Notes under the pieces: generated by a model
Seen by the model: only the letters and a program-made list of their open reading frames with translations
What the model was told of the DNA's origin: nothing
Database searches by the model: none
From: Camelus bactrianus
Lineage: Eukaryota > Chordata > Mammalia > Artiodactyla > Camelidae
Reading direction: 5' to 3'
Length of the DNA stretch: 64,000 nucleotides
Assembly (NCBI RefSeq): GCF_048773025.1
Contig: NC_133549.1
Location: forward strand, 44,020,966 to 44,084,965
In this document: one piece after another, positions 22,395 to 33,829 of the stretch
Position numbering within the stretch: the first letter of the stretch is position 1
Layout: every line of letters begins with the position of its first letter
Position numbers and translations under genes: made by a program

Positions 22395-23440
22395 TTTCAT
22401 TTTTTGGTTTTATTAGGTAGAATTGTTACAATTTGACTGCATATATACAATATATTGCATGTAAATACATATATACAATACACTGCACATTTTTTTTAGT
22501 TTACATATATGTACTGATCATTATTCTATCTAAGGATTTTTTCTTTTTTTTTAATGAGGGGATAACTTTCAAAAAGAGCACATTTTTAAGTGTACAACTT
22601 GGTGTTTTTACACACACACATTACCACCACATAGATCAAAATACAGAATATTTCTAGAAGCCCAGAGGCTGCCTTCTGCCCCTTTTCAGTCACTATTCTC
22701 TTAAATGCAGCCGCTGTTTAGATTTCTATCACTGTAGATCAGTTTTGTGTGTGTTTTACTTCATGAACATTGAATTAAACATTATGTATTCTTGCATCTA
22801 GCTTCATCCCCTCAGCCTAATGCCTGTGTGATTCATTCACGTTGCTGGGTGGTTTGTTCTTGCTCATTATTCCATCCTACGGATCCACCACAATGCCTTT
22901 ATCCTTTCTGCTGCTGAACATTTGAGTCATTTACGAGCTTGGGCTATTATGAATGAGCTGGGCTGCTATAAGTATTCTAGTACACATTATTTGGTGAGTT
23001 AAACCCCTCATGTCTGTTGGATATTTTATTGACTAACTGTTTGTATCCCTCCCAAATTTATATGTTGAAGACCTAACCCCCTAGCGTGATGGTATTAGGA
23101 GATGGGGCCTTTGGAAGGCACTCAGGTTTAGATGAGGTCATAAGGGTGGAGCCCCTGATGGGATTAGCATCCTTAGAAGAAGAGGAAGAAACACAAGACC
23201 TTCCGTGTTTGCCACGTGCGGATACTGCAGGAAGGCTGCTGTCTGCAAGCCAGGAAGAGGGACCTGCCCTTCTGCCACTTGCACTTGGACTTCCCAGCCT
23301 CCAGAACTGTGAGAAAAAAATGTCTTGTTCAAGCCACCCAGTCTAGCCAGTCTACGGCGCTTTGTTACAGGTGCCAAAGCTAAGGCAGTAATCTGTATCT
23401 GTATCTCCAGGAGAGAACTTGCTGGGTCGTAGAGAAGGTG
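22395..23440 (-). mobile_element. Old L1 relic (antisense) split by an LTR fossil
   Basis: Phrases 'tttttaagtgtacaacttgg', 'gaatgagctgggctgctata' and, past the LTR, aacttgctgggtcgtagaga follow one antisense L1M. An MLT1-type LTR sits in it at about 23,035-23,391. Confidence 0.65.
23035..23391 (+). mobile_element. MLT1-type (ERVL-MaLR) LTR fossil inside L1
   Basis: ggtattaggagatggggcct, then 'gatgggattagcatccttag', then cttcccagcctccagaactg and 'caagccacccagtcta'. Nearly full-length but decayed solo LTR of mammal-wide age. Confidence 0.8.
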
Positions 23441-25600
23441 AATGTTTAGCTGGATTTCTACTCACAAAGCACTGAACTTCACCAGATGTGAAGAGAGTCT
23501 CCCACAGGGAGCTGCCAAACTCAGACTCCGACTCTGAGACACGATAACAGCTGAGAGCCAGACTTAGAAGCAAACAACTATATAACGGTTCAGCTCATTC
23601 TCTGAGCTTTCACTATTTTCATATTTTTGCAATATTTCCTATTTTCAATTACTTAATCAAACTTTGGTTTTCTGCAGGCTTGAATAATTCGCAAATTCCC
23701 TCTAATTCTTTCCTGACTTTCCAGGGGCTCGTCTAGGCTTGTTTTGCCACATGTCAAATCTTCAGCTCCCTTTGCTTGTACCGGAACAGATCTTGTCTGT
23801 GTCTGCCGGAGAAAGACTTGGGAGCCTCCCTAGTCCACTGACCACTTCTCTATGCCTGGGAATTGGGTTTTTTTCCCCCATTCAGAAGGGTATAATTTCT
23901 CCAAAAAAATGATTCTTTTAATCTTAGTTCTTTGCTTTTTTAAAACAGTAGTTGCCGTATGTACAGTTTGTATTGAATGCTTGTGTTTGCGCACGAAGTA
24001 CTTCCGGCTGTAGAAAACTCCCGACTTGTAAACTTGCATCTAGTTTGAACAAGGCTCACACCTCTTGTTTCAGCAGCACAGGGCCTTGTTCGTGGTGGAT
24101 GCACAGTAAGTATGTGTTGAATGAACGTAATGAAAATCATTTAAGAAGACATTACATGGGCTGAAAGAGAGGCTTTGGAAGTTTCCTTCCAACTCTAAGC
24201 CTTTAAGGCAAAGCCCTCAGGCAATTTCCTCACCCTAAGCCTCTGGGGGTGGGCAGCTGGAGGAGGGGGTGAGCAGGAGAACTTATTTTCGCTACAAAAA
24301 GGAGTGGAGCTGCCTGTGTGGCCCTCTCCAGACAGCTGGGTTGGGTCTATTTATCCAGATTTTAGGTGCTCTGGCTACGAACAATTGTTACTATTCTTGG
24401 ATTTCTAAATTTTGTCTTTCCTCAAAGATTGAGGACCTGCATTTTCTATCCCAGTTCATTTCCATTTCACAAACATTTACTGAGCATTTACTAAGTTCCA
24501 GGTACTGGGGTGAGTGCTAAACTGTAAACACAAATTGCATGGAAGCTGGTTAGATAGGCAGGAAGGCAGATCTAAATGTACAAATCATGGTGATGAGGTC
24601 AGGAGAGGCCATTCTGCTCTGTCTCCATCAGATTGTGACACTGGGCCACTCATTTCTCCTCCAGGAGCTCTATTTCCTTATCTGTAAAGTGGGGGCTTTG
24701 CAATGCTTATCTCTGGAGAAGCACTCAGCTCCACTAAGCTGGGGCGCTGTGCATCTATCCCCACCAAGGGAAACTGAGGACTGTTCACAGAGCTGGACCA
24801 ACCTGGCGCTTGCCTGGGTGAAAGTCTGCCTTCAGCCCCTCATAGATGGTGCCCAAAACCTCCCAGAGGGGTTCTGTTCCCCCACCCCACACCCAGCCCC
24901 ATTTGCCCAGAGGTGCTGTTCTGATGGATCCAACAAAAGCACGTGACTTCCATTTCCTCCAAGCCCCTCTTAGCAGACACCCCCAGCCACAGGTGGCAGG
25001 TCCAGATGGCCCTACTCTGCTCTTGCGCATCCCAGATGCCCTTGCTGGGCTCTCTTTCCTGGAAACCTGAGGCAACTCCCAATCCGTGTCCCACCAGGCA
25101 GAGCCCAAAGGGGGCAAGTGTCCAGAACCCTCCCAGGAAACTAGGTTCCAGGCCATTGCCTTGGCCAGCCCAGGCCAGTTGATGAATGTTCATTGAAGAT
25201 GCTAAGAGACCCTCCAAGGATCTAAACTGGCTTGGCAGAAGCCCAAACCATCCTAACAATCGATTTAAAAAAAATTCTTCCTACCCTCCCTGAAAACCCC
25301 TCCAAGTGTTTCTTGCTCTTCCTTCCCCTTGTCCCTCGACTCAGTTTAAATACTGCATAGGTTATGTCCAACTGCAATCAGTCCTTTGTAGTCCTGGCCT
25401 TTGCAGACACCAGCCTGCTGTGTCTGAGAAGGAAGCTTTCCCTCACATCCCCCCTCATTTGGATAGCACAGCAAGCAGCTCGCTCTAAGCCTCAGATTTC
25501 TGTCTGTGCACAGGGATAACAGCATCTTCCTCACAGGCTACCTGCAGATGACTCATGTCATAGGAAATCTACGGCAGGCAGTGCTGTCAGAGTGGAGTGC
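23440..25600. other. Mostly unique intergenic sequence
   Basis: Contains small decayed pieces only: an L2-like tail at about 24,055-24,125 (gatgcacagtaagtatgtgt) and a MIR-like piece at about 24,590-24,720 (ccttatctgtaaagtggggg). Overlapping frames at 24,785-25,259 lie on both strands and show no coding character. Confidence 0.4.
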
Positions 25601-25604
25601 AGTG

Positions 25605-25720
25605 AAATGGTTAAAGGTGTGACACCTGGAGTGAGACCACCTGCGTTCAAGTCCCCTGTCCCTGTCGGTGGGCCATGGTGAGCAAGTTATTGAATCTCTA
25701 GGTGGCAGTCCTTATTAGTG
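25605..25720 (+). repeat. MIR fragment
   Basis: accacctgcgttcaagtccc, then 'gtgagcaagttattgaatctc', a MIR order. Confidence 0.55.
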
Positions 25721-25819
25721 ATCCCTATTGTTTTCATCACTTATTGGGTGCATCCTGGGCAGCGGGAGACAGGGACCAGTGGGAGGACAAGTCATTCTGA
25801 GCCACATCTTCTCCCTTAA

Positions 25820-26100
25820 CTGTGTTATCACTTATTATTTTTTATTGTGGTAAATATATAAGAAATTTTTAATGCCATTTTAACCTTAAAACTGCCATTT
25901 TAACCTTAAATTGTTTTTAAGTGTACAATTCAGTGGCATTAATTACATTCACAGTGCTGCACTATTTCCAAAACTTTTCATTACTTCAAGCAGAAACTCT
26001 ACCTGTTAAGCGGTAACTTCCACCCCCCGCCCTGACCCCTGGTAACCTCTAGTCTGCTGTTTCTATGCATTTGCCTGTTCTGGGTATTTCACACAAGACA
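25820..26100 (-). mobile_element. Old L1 relic, antisense, with 20-bp tandem duplication
   Basis: 'tttttaagtgtacaattcagtggc' phrase and acccctggtaacctctagtc match the same L1 part seen at 19,682. At 25,873-25,912 a 20-base unit (tgccattttaaccttaaaac) is doubled with two mismatches. Confidence 0.7.
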
Positions 26101-26289
26101 TCACTAATTTTTTAAGCGCCATCTGCAGATCTGTAGCAGCTCTGTCAGTGCAGGGATGTAAAATGTGTTATTTAGGCATTTATTTGCTCATAAAATCATT
26201 AGATTTGGTACATTAAATTTAATAGTAATTTTATTCAGGCAATAATTATAGATTTAGTAATTACATTTTTATTTCTAAAACAATGTTTT

Positions 26290-26755
26290 AATTTTTTGGT
26301 TATAGCCTGTTTGTTTTTGAAAATATGGGAAATAGAGATGAGTATAAAAGAAGAGGTTAAAAATCACTTACAGTTGCAATGATCTTATCATTTTGGTGTC
26401 TTTTTTTTTTTTAAAGAAATTACATTCACAGTGAAATTCATTTAATGTTTTTAGGCTATGAGCTGCTGAACTTAAGTTTTTGTCAGTTTGAGAAAGATCA
26501 CTACATTTGAGATTAGAAGACCCCATCCATGGTCTACAAAGGCAAGGAAAGCTCAAAGAATAGCTGGACCTTGTGTAGGTTACATTGCCAAGCAGACCCA
26601 TAAAGCATCATTTGCAGCAGGAGCTGAGGAAAAAGGAGAAGAGGTGATTCTGCAAAATTAATCATATAGTGTTTGTCAGAAGCAAATTTCTCTAGACAGA
26701 CCTTTTCCCTAACCTAAAACTTACCAGTTTTGGGTGTTTTTGAAATGCACACACT
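26290..26755. other. Unassigned AT-rich sequence
   Basis: No recognisable family or exon. Confidence 0.35.
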
Positions 26756-26759
26756 TCCC

Positions 26760-27060
26760 ATGTACCAGGACAGTGTAAGACACTTTAATACATAATTTCC
26801 CTTCAATCCCACACCCTCCCCAGGAGGTAGATCTTGTTTTTACATTGCACCTCTGCCACCCATGTGCTGTGTGACCTTGGTTAAGTTACTAAACCCCTCT
26901 GTGCTTTCAGCCACCTCAATTGTAAAAATAGTACCTACCTCCTAAGATTGTTGGGAAGATTAAATGATTTAATATGTAAAGCTCTTGAAATAGTATAAAT
27001 CTTTAGAATTTATAGGCATAATGGAAGTGTTAGCTGTTAGGATTACTCTTTACAGATGAG
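26760..27060. repeat. Two adjoining MIR fragments
   Basis: First tccccaggaggtagatcttg, then a second MIR beginning gtgaccttggttaagttact and continuing 'aagattgttgggaagattaa'. The order suggests one MIR inserted in another. Confidence 0.6.
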
Positions 27061-27339
27061 GCCCCCAAGACATGGGGGATTAATGAGCTCCCAGAGGCCA
27101 ATTTTTGTCATTTTCTTGGATTTTGGAGGACTGCAGCCTGGCTCCCATAGAGAAGGCTGCCTCCTCCATCTCATGTATATGGGTAGATATATGATGTGCT
27201 TCCAAACAGGGCCCTCTCTCTCCCAGATGCCACAGGACACAGAAGCAGCTGAGTCAGAGGACAAGCAGAGGAGAGCTTACCTCCTCAGCTTACCACCCCC
27301 CTCCCCACGAGACTTCCAATTCCCCTCAGGATTCAGCCC

Positions 27340-27605
27340 AAGTCTTTAACAGATTTACTCAGCCCTTTAGGCTCTGCCCCTCCTTGACTATCACCCCAGT
27401 CCCATCTCCCTCCTGAAAAATCTACTTCCAGTCATGTCAAAAGGCCCTGTGCCTATTCTTGCCTCTGGGCCTTCGCCTACTCTGTTCCCTCTGTCTGGAA
27501 CACTTTTACCTCACTCCTGCTCGCCTGGCTAATTCTTAATCATCCTTTAGGTCTTAGCTTATATTCACTACTAGAAGCCTTCTTTGGTCTCATAAATGAC
27601 TGTCC
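27340..27605 (+). repeat. L2 fragment
   Basis: tgcctctgggccttcgccta, then ccctctgtctggaacacttt, then tcctttaggtcttagcttat: an L2 order. Confidence 0.7.
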
Positions 27606-27658
27606 CTGTGGGCTCCCCAGCCCCCATACTGCCCCATAAATGCTACTTGTACAGGTAA

Positions 27659-28088
27659 TGTGGTGGATGCTGCGATGCCTCCAGGAATGAAGGACTTACC
27701 CCTCAGCTGCTAGAGGAGTTGCCCGGGGATGGCTGTCAGCTGTCAGCCCTCACTGGGGGTTGCCTTTAGCTGAAGAATACCGCCTTACCCAAGGTTACAC
27801 CTCTTTCCAGGGGCAGCCTTTGTCCAATGTCTGGTCAGCACCATGGGATAAAGATCCAGCACTCTTGCCACAACTTGGGACAGCTCCAGAGGGCCGTCTC
27901 ATCTTCAGAACTTCCTGCAAAACTGCCATTGAAACAGCATCACAGCTCAGCACTGCCCTCTGCCCAGCTCCATTTCCCCTCCCTCCCAGGGCAATGATCC
28001 TGGGATCATTCCCTAGTAAATACTCCATAAGCTCCTCTCTGACCCAGAGGTTCTTCCCAGGGAGCCCAGCCTGTGCCATGTGTTGAAG
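27659..28088 (+). mobile_element. Probable ERVL-type LTR fossil (LTR33-like)
   Basis: ggatgctgcgatgcctccag, then 'ctgctagaggagttgcccgg', 'cttacccaaggttacacctc' and near the end 'ttcttcccagggagcccagcc'. I remember this order from an old ERVL LTR. Ancient and decayed; no partner LTR seen. Confidence 0.45.
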
Positions 28089-28739
28089 GTTCGCAGCTGC
28101 CCAGTGGCTCATTAATGCCCCTGGGATAACATCCCAAGGTCTCAGCCTGGCCCGCAGTCCCTCCGCATCCTGCTCTCTCCCACCATCCAGTCTCATTGTC
28201 CCCTGGGGAGTTCTCTCTCTTCTAGCCAAATGTGACTCTTCATTGCTCTGACTCTGACCCCAGGCCTGCCTTTTCTGCACCTTCATTCTCAAGATCCCTC
28301 TTCCCTTAAATGACCTCCTTACACTTCAGTAAAAAATATTTCTTCCACATTTTCCAATGTGCCAGGCCCTGAACAGGCATTAAGGGACAAGGTAGATGCA
28401 AACCTGTTGCTTCAGCCTAGGAGGGAGGAGGGATAGGAGATAAACAAGTAATTACAGATGACAGACTCGTGCTCTGAGGGGAGGCACGGGGAGCCAGGAG
28501 CTCACACGACAGGGCAGAGGGCTGACCTAACCGGGTCAAGGAAGGCTTCCCTAGGAGGGGCTGCTGAGGCTGAGGAGGACCAAGCCAGGCTGAGAACAAC
28601 AGGACGGGCATCCAGCGTGGGGACTGTCACGCACAGAGAGTGGGAGGTGCTGCTTCAACTGAGAGAGAGAAGCCCCGCGTGTCTGAGGCCACTTCCTCTC
28701 TGGCCAGTTGAGGGCACTTGTCAGAATCACGTAATTGTC

Positions 28740-29660
28740 TGTTTGCTTCTCTCTTCACAGCACCCTGGGAGTGTTTAGAGGGTACAGAGAATGGCTAAAA
28801 ATCTTGAACAAACTTCTGTTTCTGGCCAAGCGGGAGAAATGGGCCAAATTTACCATTCTGCCTGAAACAACTAAAAAGCTAGAAAAAAAAATGAGACAAT
28901 TGGTTTTGGACATTGGACAACTGGTCATGTGGGACGATGATTCCTTTAAGAGGAAGAACAAGCGTGGTGAGCACTGTAATTGAACCCTGGCTTATCTCCC
29001 GGAGAGAGTTTCCAGGCCACAGAGCAAGAGGGGCACCCAGGTGGAACCTGACATGAAATCGAGTTGCAGAGCTGAAGGTGAGAGTTCGGGAGGCCACGGG
29101 GGCTAGAGTTCTCAGGGAGACGGGAGAGGAAATTGCTGCACAGAGAGTGTGGCCAGGGATTTGCAGACGGTGCCTCCCTGCAGTGCCCCATCCCATCCCC
29201 AGGGCAGAACCATCCTTGGAGCTCCCACAGAGCTGGGAAGAGTTGTGTTCACACCAGCCAGAGTAGAAAGCCTCTGAATCCACACAGCACTTGGTAGAGT
29301 ATTCAGAGGGTGTTGCCTCAGTAGTGGGGAAATCAACCCTAGACTAAAGACTACTCTGGTCGTGCCTTCAGAAGCTTCAAAACAAGCCTCAAAAAATTAG
29401 ATTGTTTGCAAGTAACTTGACTCTGCTCCAGAACAAAGCCCAAGCTTCTTTTTTAAAAATACAAGACTATCCAGTGCCCAACAAGGTAAAACCCACAATG
29501 TCTGGCATCCAATCTACAATTCCCAGGATACACAGTAGTAGGAAAATATGGCCCATAATGAGGAAAAAAAAAACCAATCAATCAAAACTGACCCAGAAAT
29601 GATACAGAAAATAGAATTAAGATATAGCTATTTTGACTATATTTCATATGTTCGAGAAGG
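28740..29660 (+). mobile_element. Old L1 (L1M) 5' UTR to ORF1 start
   Basis: 'gacattggacaactggtca', then 'gagttgcagagctgaaggtg', then 'aacaaggtaaaacccacaat', gtctggcatccaatctacaa and 'aaactgacccagaaatgata' follow the 5' UTR and ORF1 start of L1M. Unusual in keeping the 5' rather than the 3' end. A short open frame at 28,735-28,983 is part of it and not a gene. Confidence 0.7.
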
Positions 29661-29989
29661 TAGGCTGATTGCTTCACTTCTCTGAGCCACCAACTGGTCA
29701 GTGGTGTTTGGATTTGATCATTTATTAATCTTCTCCCAGCTCTGGTATCTTATGATTGATGCTACTATGACCAGTGTCACGTGTTCCTGTCCCTCGCCTC
29801 TGGTTGCCCCCACTCCATTCCCCTGTGGCCATCTTTCTCTTTGATGTGTCTCATCCTCACTAAGAGTGTGTGGAAACTGGAGAGGATGGAGGCAGGCAGG
29901 CCGCAGACCCTTTGTCCCTGCCAGGCCCCTTCCTTCAGTGGCTCCCCAGGGTTTTCAGGTCCAAGTTCAAACTCATTAACTCAGCACAC

Positions 29990-30135
29990 TAAGCCTTGAT
30001 TCTTAGAACATGGTCTCTGGAACCACCTGCGTCAGAGTCTCACAGCCCCACCCTCCAGCATGCTAACAGTGAAGATTCTGATTAAGAAGGACCTGGATGG
30101 GTCCTAAGAATAGGAATTTATAATAAGCATCCGGG
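29990..30135 (+). mobile_element. MER5A-like hAT remnant
   Basis: ctggaaccacctgcgtcaga and 'agaataggaatttataataagc' fit a decayed MER5A. Confidence 0.5.
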
Positions 30136-30489
30136 GGGTTTAAAAAAAATATGTATTGGTGGTGATGGTAGGTTAGGTCATACTACACAGGTAAACAAAT
30201 CTGACCAGTAAGGAGGAAAAAAAAACATATGCTGAAACTGTTCCCCTGCTACTATGCAGTCCCCTCCCTGGAAGCCACTATCACTGGTAGTGACAGAGAA
30301 TTCCCAGCACACACATATAGACATGTGCTTGAGCACAAGGACCAGCCAGGAGATTCTGAAGGCCCAGTAAAGCCAGAGAACAACTGCACCAGGGCCTCTG
30401 GGATGTGTCCCCAACACCTCTCTGACCTCTGCCAGCACGCCCCACCTGAATCACCTGCCACGCACCAGCGCTACTGAACTTGCTGCAGC

Positions 30490-30835
30490 TTAGCCACCGA
30501 GGATGCTGCTGCTGTCTGTGTGCCTCACCTCATGCAGTTCTCTTTGGCTGGAACACCCTTCTTCCTCTTTTGCTGCCCACCAATGCCTATTTATCCTTCA
30601 AGACTCAACTGCCTCCTCTTCCAGGGAGCCTTCCAGCCTTACCCTGTGCCTCATGCTGGCTTCTCTGCAATTCCACACTCCCAGTAAACTTATCATGCTG
30701 AGTGGGTTTTTCTTTCTCTTCTCCTGCTGGACTGTCAGCTCAGTGTGGGCCAGGGCTTTTCGTATTCCCTGTTGAACTGCCGTCCCAGTACAATGTATAT
30801 AGTACATTGGTAGTTGATAAATGGTGTTTAACTGA
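30490..30835 (+). repeat. L2 3' region
   Basis: ggctggaacacccttcttcc, then 'atccttcaagactcaactgc', then 'gtcagctcagtgtgggccag' and 'gtacattggtagttgataaatgg' phrases in L2 order. Confidence 0.75.
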
Positions 30836-33399
30836 TGCCTAGATAGCAGGCATTATGTCTCATTCTTCCATTTTGCAGTTTGGAAATCCAAACCACAGCA
30901 AGCCTTACCCAGGCTCTCCGCCTTCTTGTGCTCCAGAGGGGCTGGTGGTGCAGATTGCTGGGAGGAGGGCACTCTCTCCCGGAGTCACAGGCAGGAGGTG
31001 GCCCTTCAAGTCCTAAGTGTGCATGACTGATGGGAAGCAGAGGAAGCTCACACTACTGGGCTGGGGAGACCCAGCCCCAAGTTTCCCCCGAGGGGTGGCC
31101 CTGCTGATGGCCAGTGGCCAGAGTGGGACTTGGAGGAGCCTTCCTGGCAGAAGCAGTGTGACAGGCCTGCCTCCTCCCCACCCATGCAGAGGGAGCAGGT
31201 GGCCCGGCTGTAGGGAGGGGGTAAGGAGAGCCAACAGAGGGAGGGGCATGGGAGAGGAAGCTGAAAAAGCGAAGGAGGGTGGGGTGGAGGGGTGTGCGGC
31301 TGGCCAGGCGGTTGTTTAACGAGTAAATGTGCTGGGAACATTAATGAGCTGCGTTCATTCATGGTGAGCCGCTTCCCCAGTCAGGGAGCCGGCCAGGTTC
31401 TGGGGTGGAGGAACTGGGGATGGGAGCCAAGTTGGGGAGCTGCCCGGCTGCTGGGGCAGGGCCTCTAGTGATGGGCTGGGGAGGGGAGTCTTTGTCCTGG
31501 GTCTGAGAGGGCCTTCCTTCCTTCCCCCCTTTAAAGGAAAGGACAGGCCTTTGCCAGGTGGTGACAATTTGGCTGAAGGCCTGCTTGGGATTCACTGTCC
31601 AGGCTAGTCTGGAAGCTTCTAGGGCAGCGGCTGGCTCTCGGGAGCCACTGGCAGGGCTAATCTTGCAGCCCCCTGCCTGCTCCCACCCCTCTTCCCACCC
31701 CTCCACCCTGCTGCTCTGAAGCCCCCAGGGTGTGTTGCTCATTAATCAACACTCTCCCTCTTCCCCACATGGGTCCTGGCTTCCGAGGAGCCCTCTGAGG
31801 TCATGGGGCCAGGGAGTCACCGCTGGAGCAGAAGGTTGGAGACTAGCCATCTTCAACAGTCTGAGTGCCGTCTGTGACAGGCCTACTAAGTGCCAGGTGC
31901 TGTGTTAAGTACCAAAGTGAGGAAATGAAGCCACGGGTGTCAGGGGCAGGCTCTGCCTCTGGAGAAGTGTCAGGGAAAGAGCCACATGTGTAAACAGAGC
32001 TCCAGCTAAGAGGGGATAAACAAAGCAGCAGGCTCAGAGGAATGAGGATTTAACTCTGCCTGAGGCAGCTGGGGAGGGCTGGAGAGGGGACAGGGGCTGG
32101 TGGAGAAGGAGTAGGAATTCATGAGGGAGAGGGGAGAGAGGACCTTGCAGAGTTGTGGGAAGATTCCCTAAGATTATACCACACAGAGACCCCTGAGAAA
32201 GCCCCTTCCCCCTGAACTGTTACTGAATTGGTGCTCTAGGATGCATGGATCTGGATGGAGGTAATGGACAGGACTGTGTGAAAGCTTTCAAAAGAACTGT
32301 CAAAAGCCCAGAAAATCAGCCACCTTAGTTGTGGCACACTAGCTGCAGTTCTATCTGTGCTATGACAGTAGAGATACTGCAAAATTTTCGTGAAGGTGGA
32401 AGAGAAAAACAGAAAAACCCTGAGCCTTTTGGTACCTTGGTGGGTGATAGGCTTTAATTTTGTGCAGTCTATCAATATCACACCACCTCCTCTGACAAAC
32501 TGCCTAGCCTGGCAACTCCTGGACCAGCCACATACCTTTGGAGAAACCTGCGCAGCCAACTCCTGTGAGAGCCAACTCTTGACCTGTTCAACTGTTACTT
32601 CTTGCTGGGCTGTAGGCAGCCTTGGATCAGGGGCCCCAACTGATGGACAAATAATGTCTGAGTCCCACAGGGTACCATCAAATCACAGCTCTCACTGATT
32701 TGGTGGAGGTCTTTATCTTTTCTGGGCTGTGGCTAATTCTCTGTCCAGCTGGATTTCCTGTTCACATCTGTGTCCACATCGGCCTCACAGTGAGAACAGT
32801 GCTTGCCCAGAGGACTATGAAGGCCCAGGGTCTGACGTGGGTGGCCCCTGGTGCTTCTCTCCAAGCAGGGGATCCAGCCCTTTTCTGGCCCTCTCTGCAG
32901 TCCTTTGATGACAGAACTGAATATTGGTTTTCATCTATTTTCACCTGTCAGAAATGGAGGCACGCTGGTGTGAGCGCAGTGAGATATCTGCTGGATTTCC
33001 AACCCTCACTGATACTCTGGGAAGCTAGCATAGCCCAATGGGCAGAAATAACATCTCCCAGCTGTGCAAATGTCCAAATCAGGGCCGCTCTCCTGGGGGG
33101 AGTAAGCTTCTATGCTCCCTTGGGAGAAGTGGAGTGGCTGCCATCTTGTTAGAGAAGTGTTGAGGGAGGGAGGAGACTTGCTCGGTCTCTCGGCCTCGGG
33201 CTTCTGAGCACCCCCACACTCCAGTGTTCTGCCCTCAAGGTCCCAGGCTAAGGGAGATAGGTGGCTTGCCAGAGGTCACCTGGGACTGGGGACTTCCTTT
33301 CGCTGAGAATTGATAAAGCAAGTCTGATGGGGCTCAGAGCAGATTCTGCCGTCGGGGAAAGCAGGTCTGTGGCCTGGGGGAACGGGGTCCAGGCGGCAA
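30836..33399. other. Mostly unique sequence upstream of SLIT1
   Basis: Contains one piece of the uncertain ancient repeat (31,850-32,010) and otherwise unique DNA. About 31,305-31,375 looks conserved (gtttaacgagtaaatgtgct, gaacattaatgagctgcgtt). No exon of an upstream gene is visible. Confidence 0.45.
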
Positions 33400-33482
33400 A
33401 ATAATACACCCCCCACCCCCCACCCGCGCGTGCAAGCAGCTGGGGCGCAGGTGCCGCGTGAGTGCGTCTAAGTGTGTGCGTC

Positions 33483-33510
<28 letters not shown>
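33483..33510. repeat. (GT)14 dinucleotide tract at promoter edge
   Basis: An uninterrupted 28-nt (GT)n tract at the upstream edge of the CpG-rich block. It can adopt Z-DNA and is probably length-variable. Confidence 0.9.
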
Positions 33511-33515
<5 letters not shown>

Positions 33516-33769
33516 TGACGGGTTGGGACCTGACAGGTCGAACTGTGAGCCCCCTCCCCCGCAGCCCCTGCCGGCTCTCAGCGCCTCGAAGGTTCCACCT
33601 TTGAAACTGTACGCGGCTCACAGCGGCCGCCGCCGAGTGGTCGTCGGGAGGCGGAGGCGGGGAGGGGTTCGGGGGGAGGGCGGGGAGGAGTCTGGCTCTG
33701 GATGTGTGCTTTGCGTTTGATGGATGACTGCCGGGTGGGAGCGAGCGTGCGGGTGTGAGTGTGTTTGAG

Positions 33770-33793
33770 TGTGTGTGTGTGTGTGCGCGCGCG
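33770..33793. repeat. (GT)n(GC)n alternating purine-pyrimidine tract
   Basis: GT repeats run directly into GCGCGCG about 330 bases upstream of the SLIT1 ATG. Alternating GC with GT is a classic Z-DNA former. Confidence 0.85.
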
Positions 33794-33829
33794 GGGTGCG
33801 TGCGCGCACGGGGCCTGCCCATTTTCCTC

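Noticed and set aside
28735-28983. 82-codon frame with a Lys-rich, protein-like composition
   Set aside because: It lies in the 5' UTR part of an old L1 (28,740-29,660).
32210-33150. Possible old retroviral or other retroelement interior upstream of the promoter
   Set aside because: A few phrases looked vaguely retroelement-like, but I could not place them in any family in consistent order.
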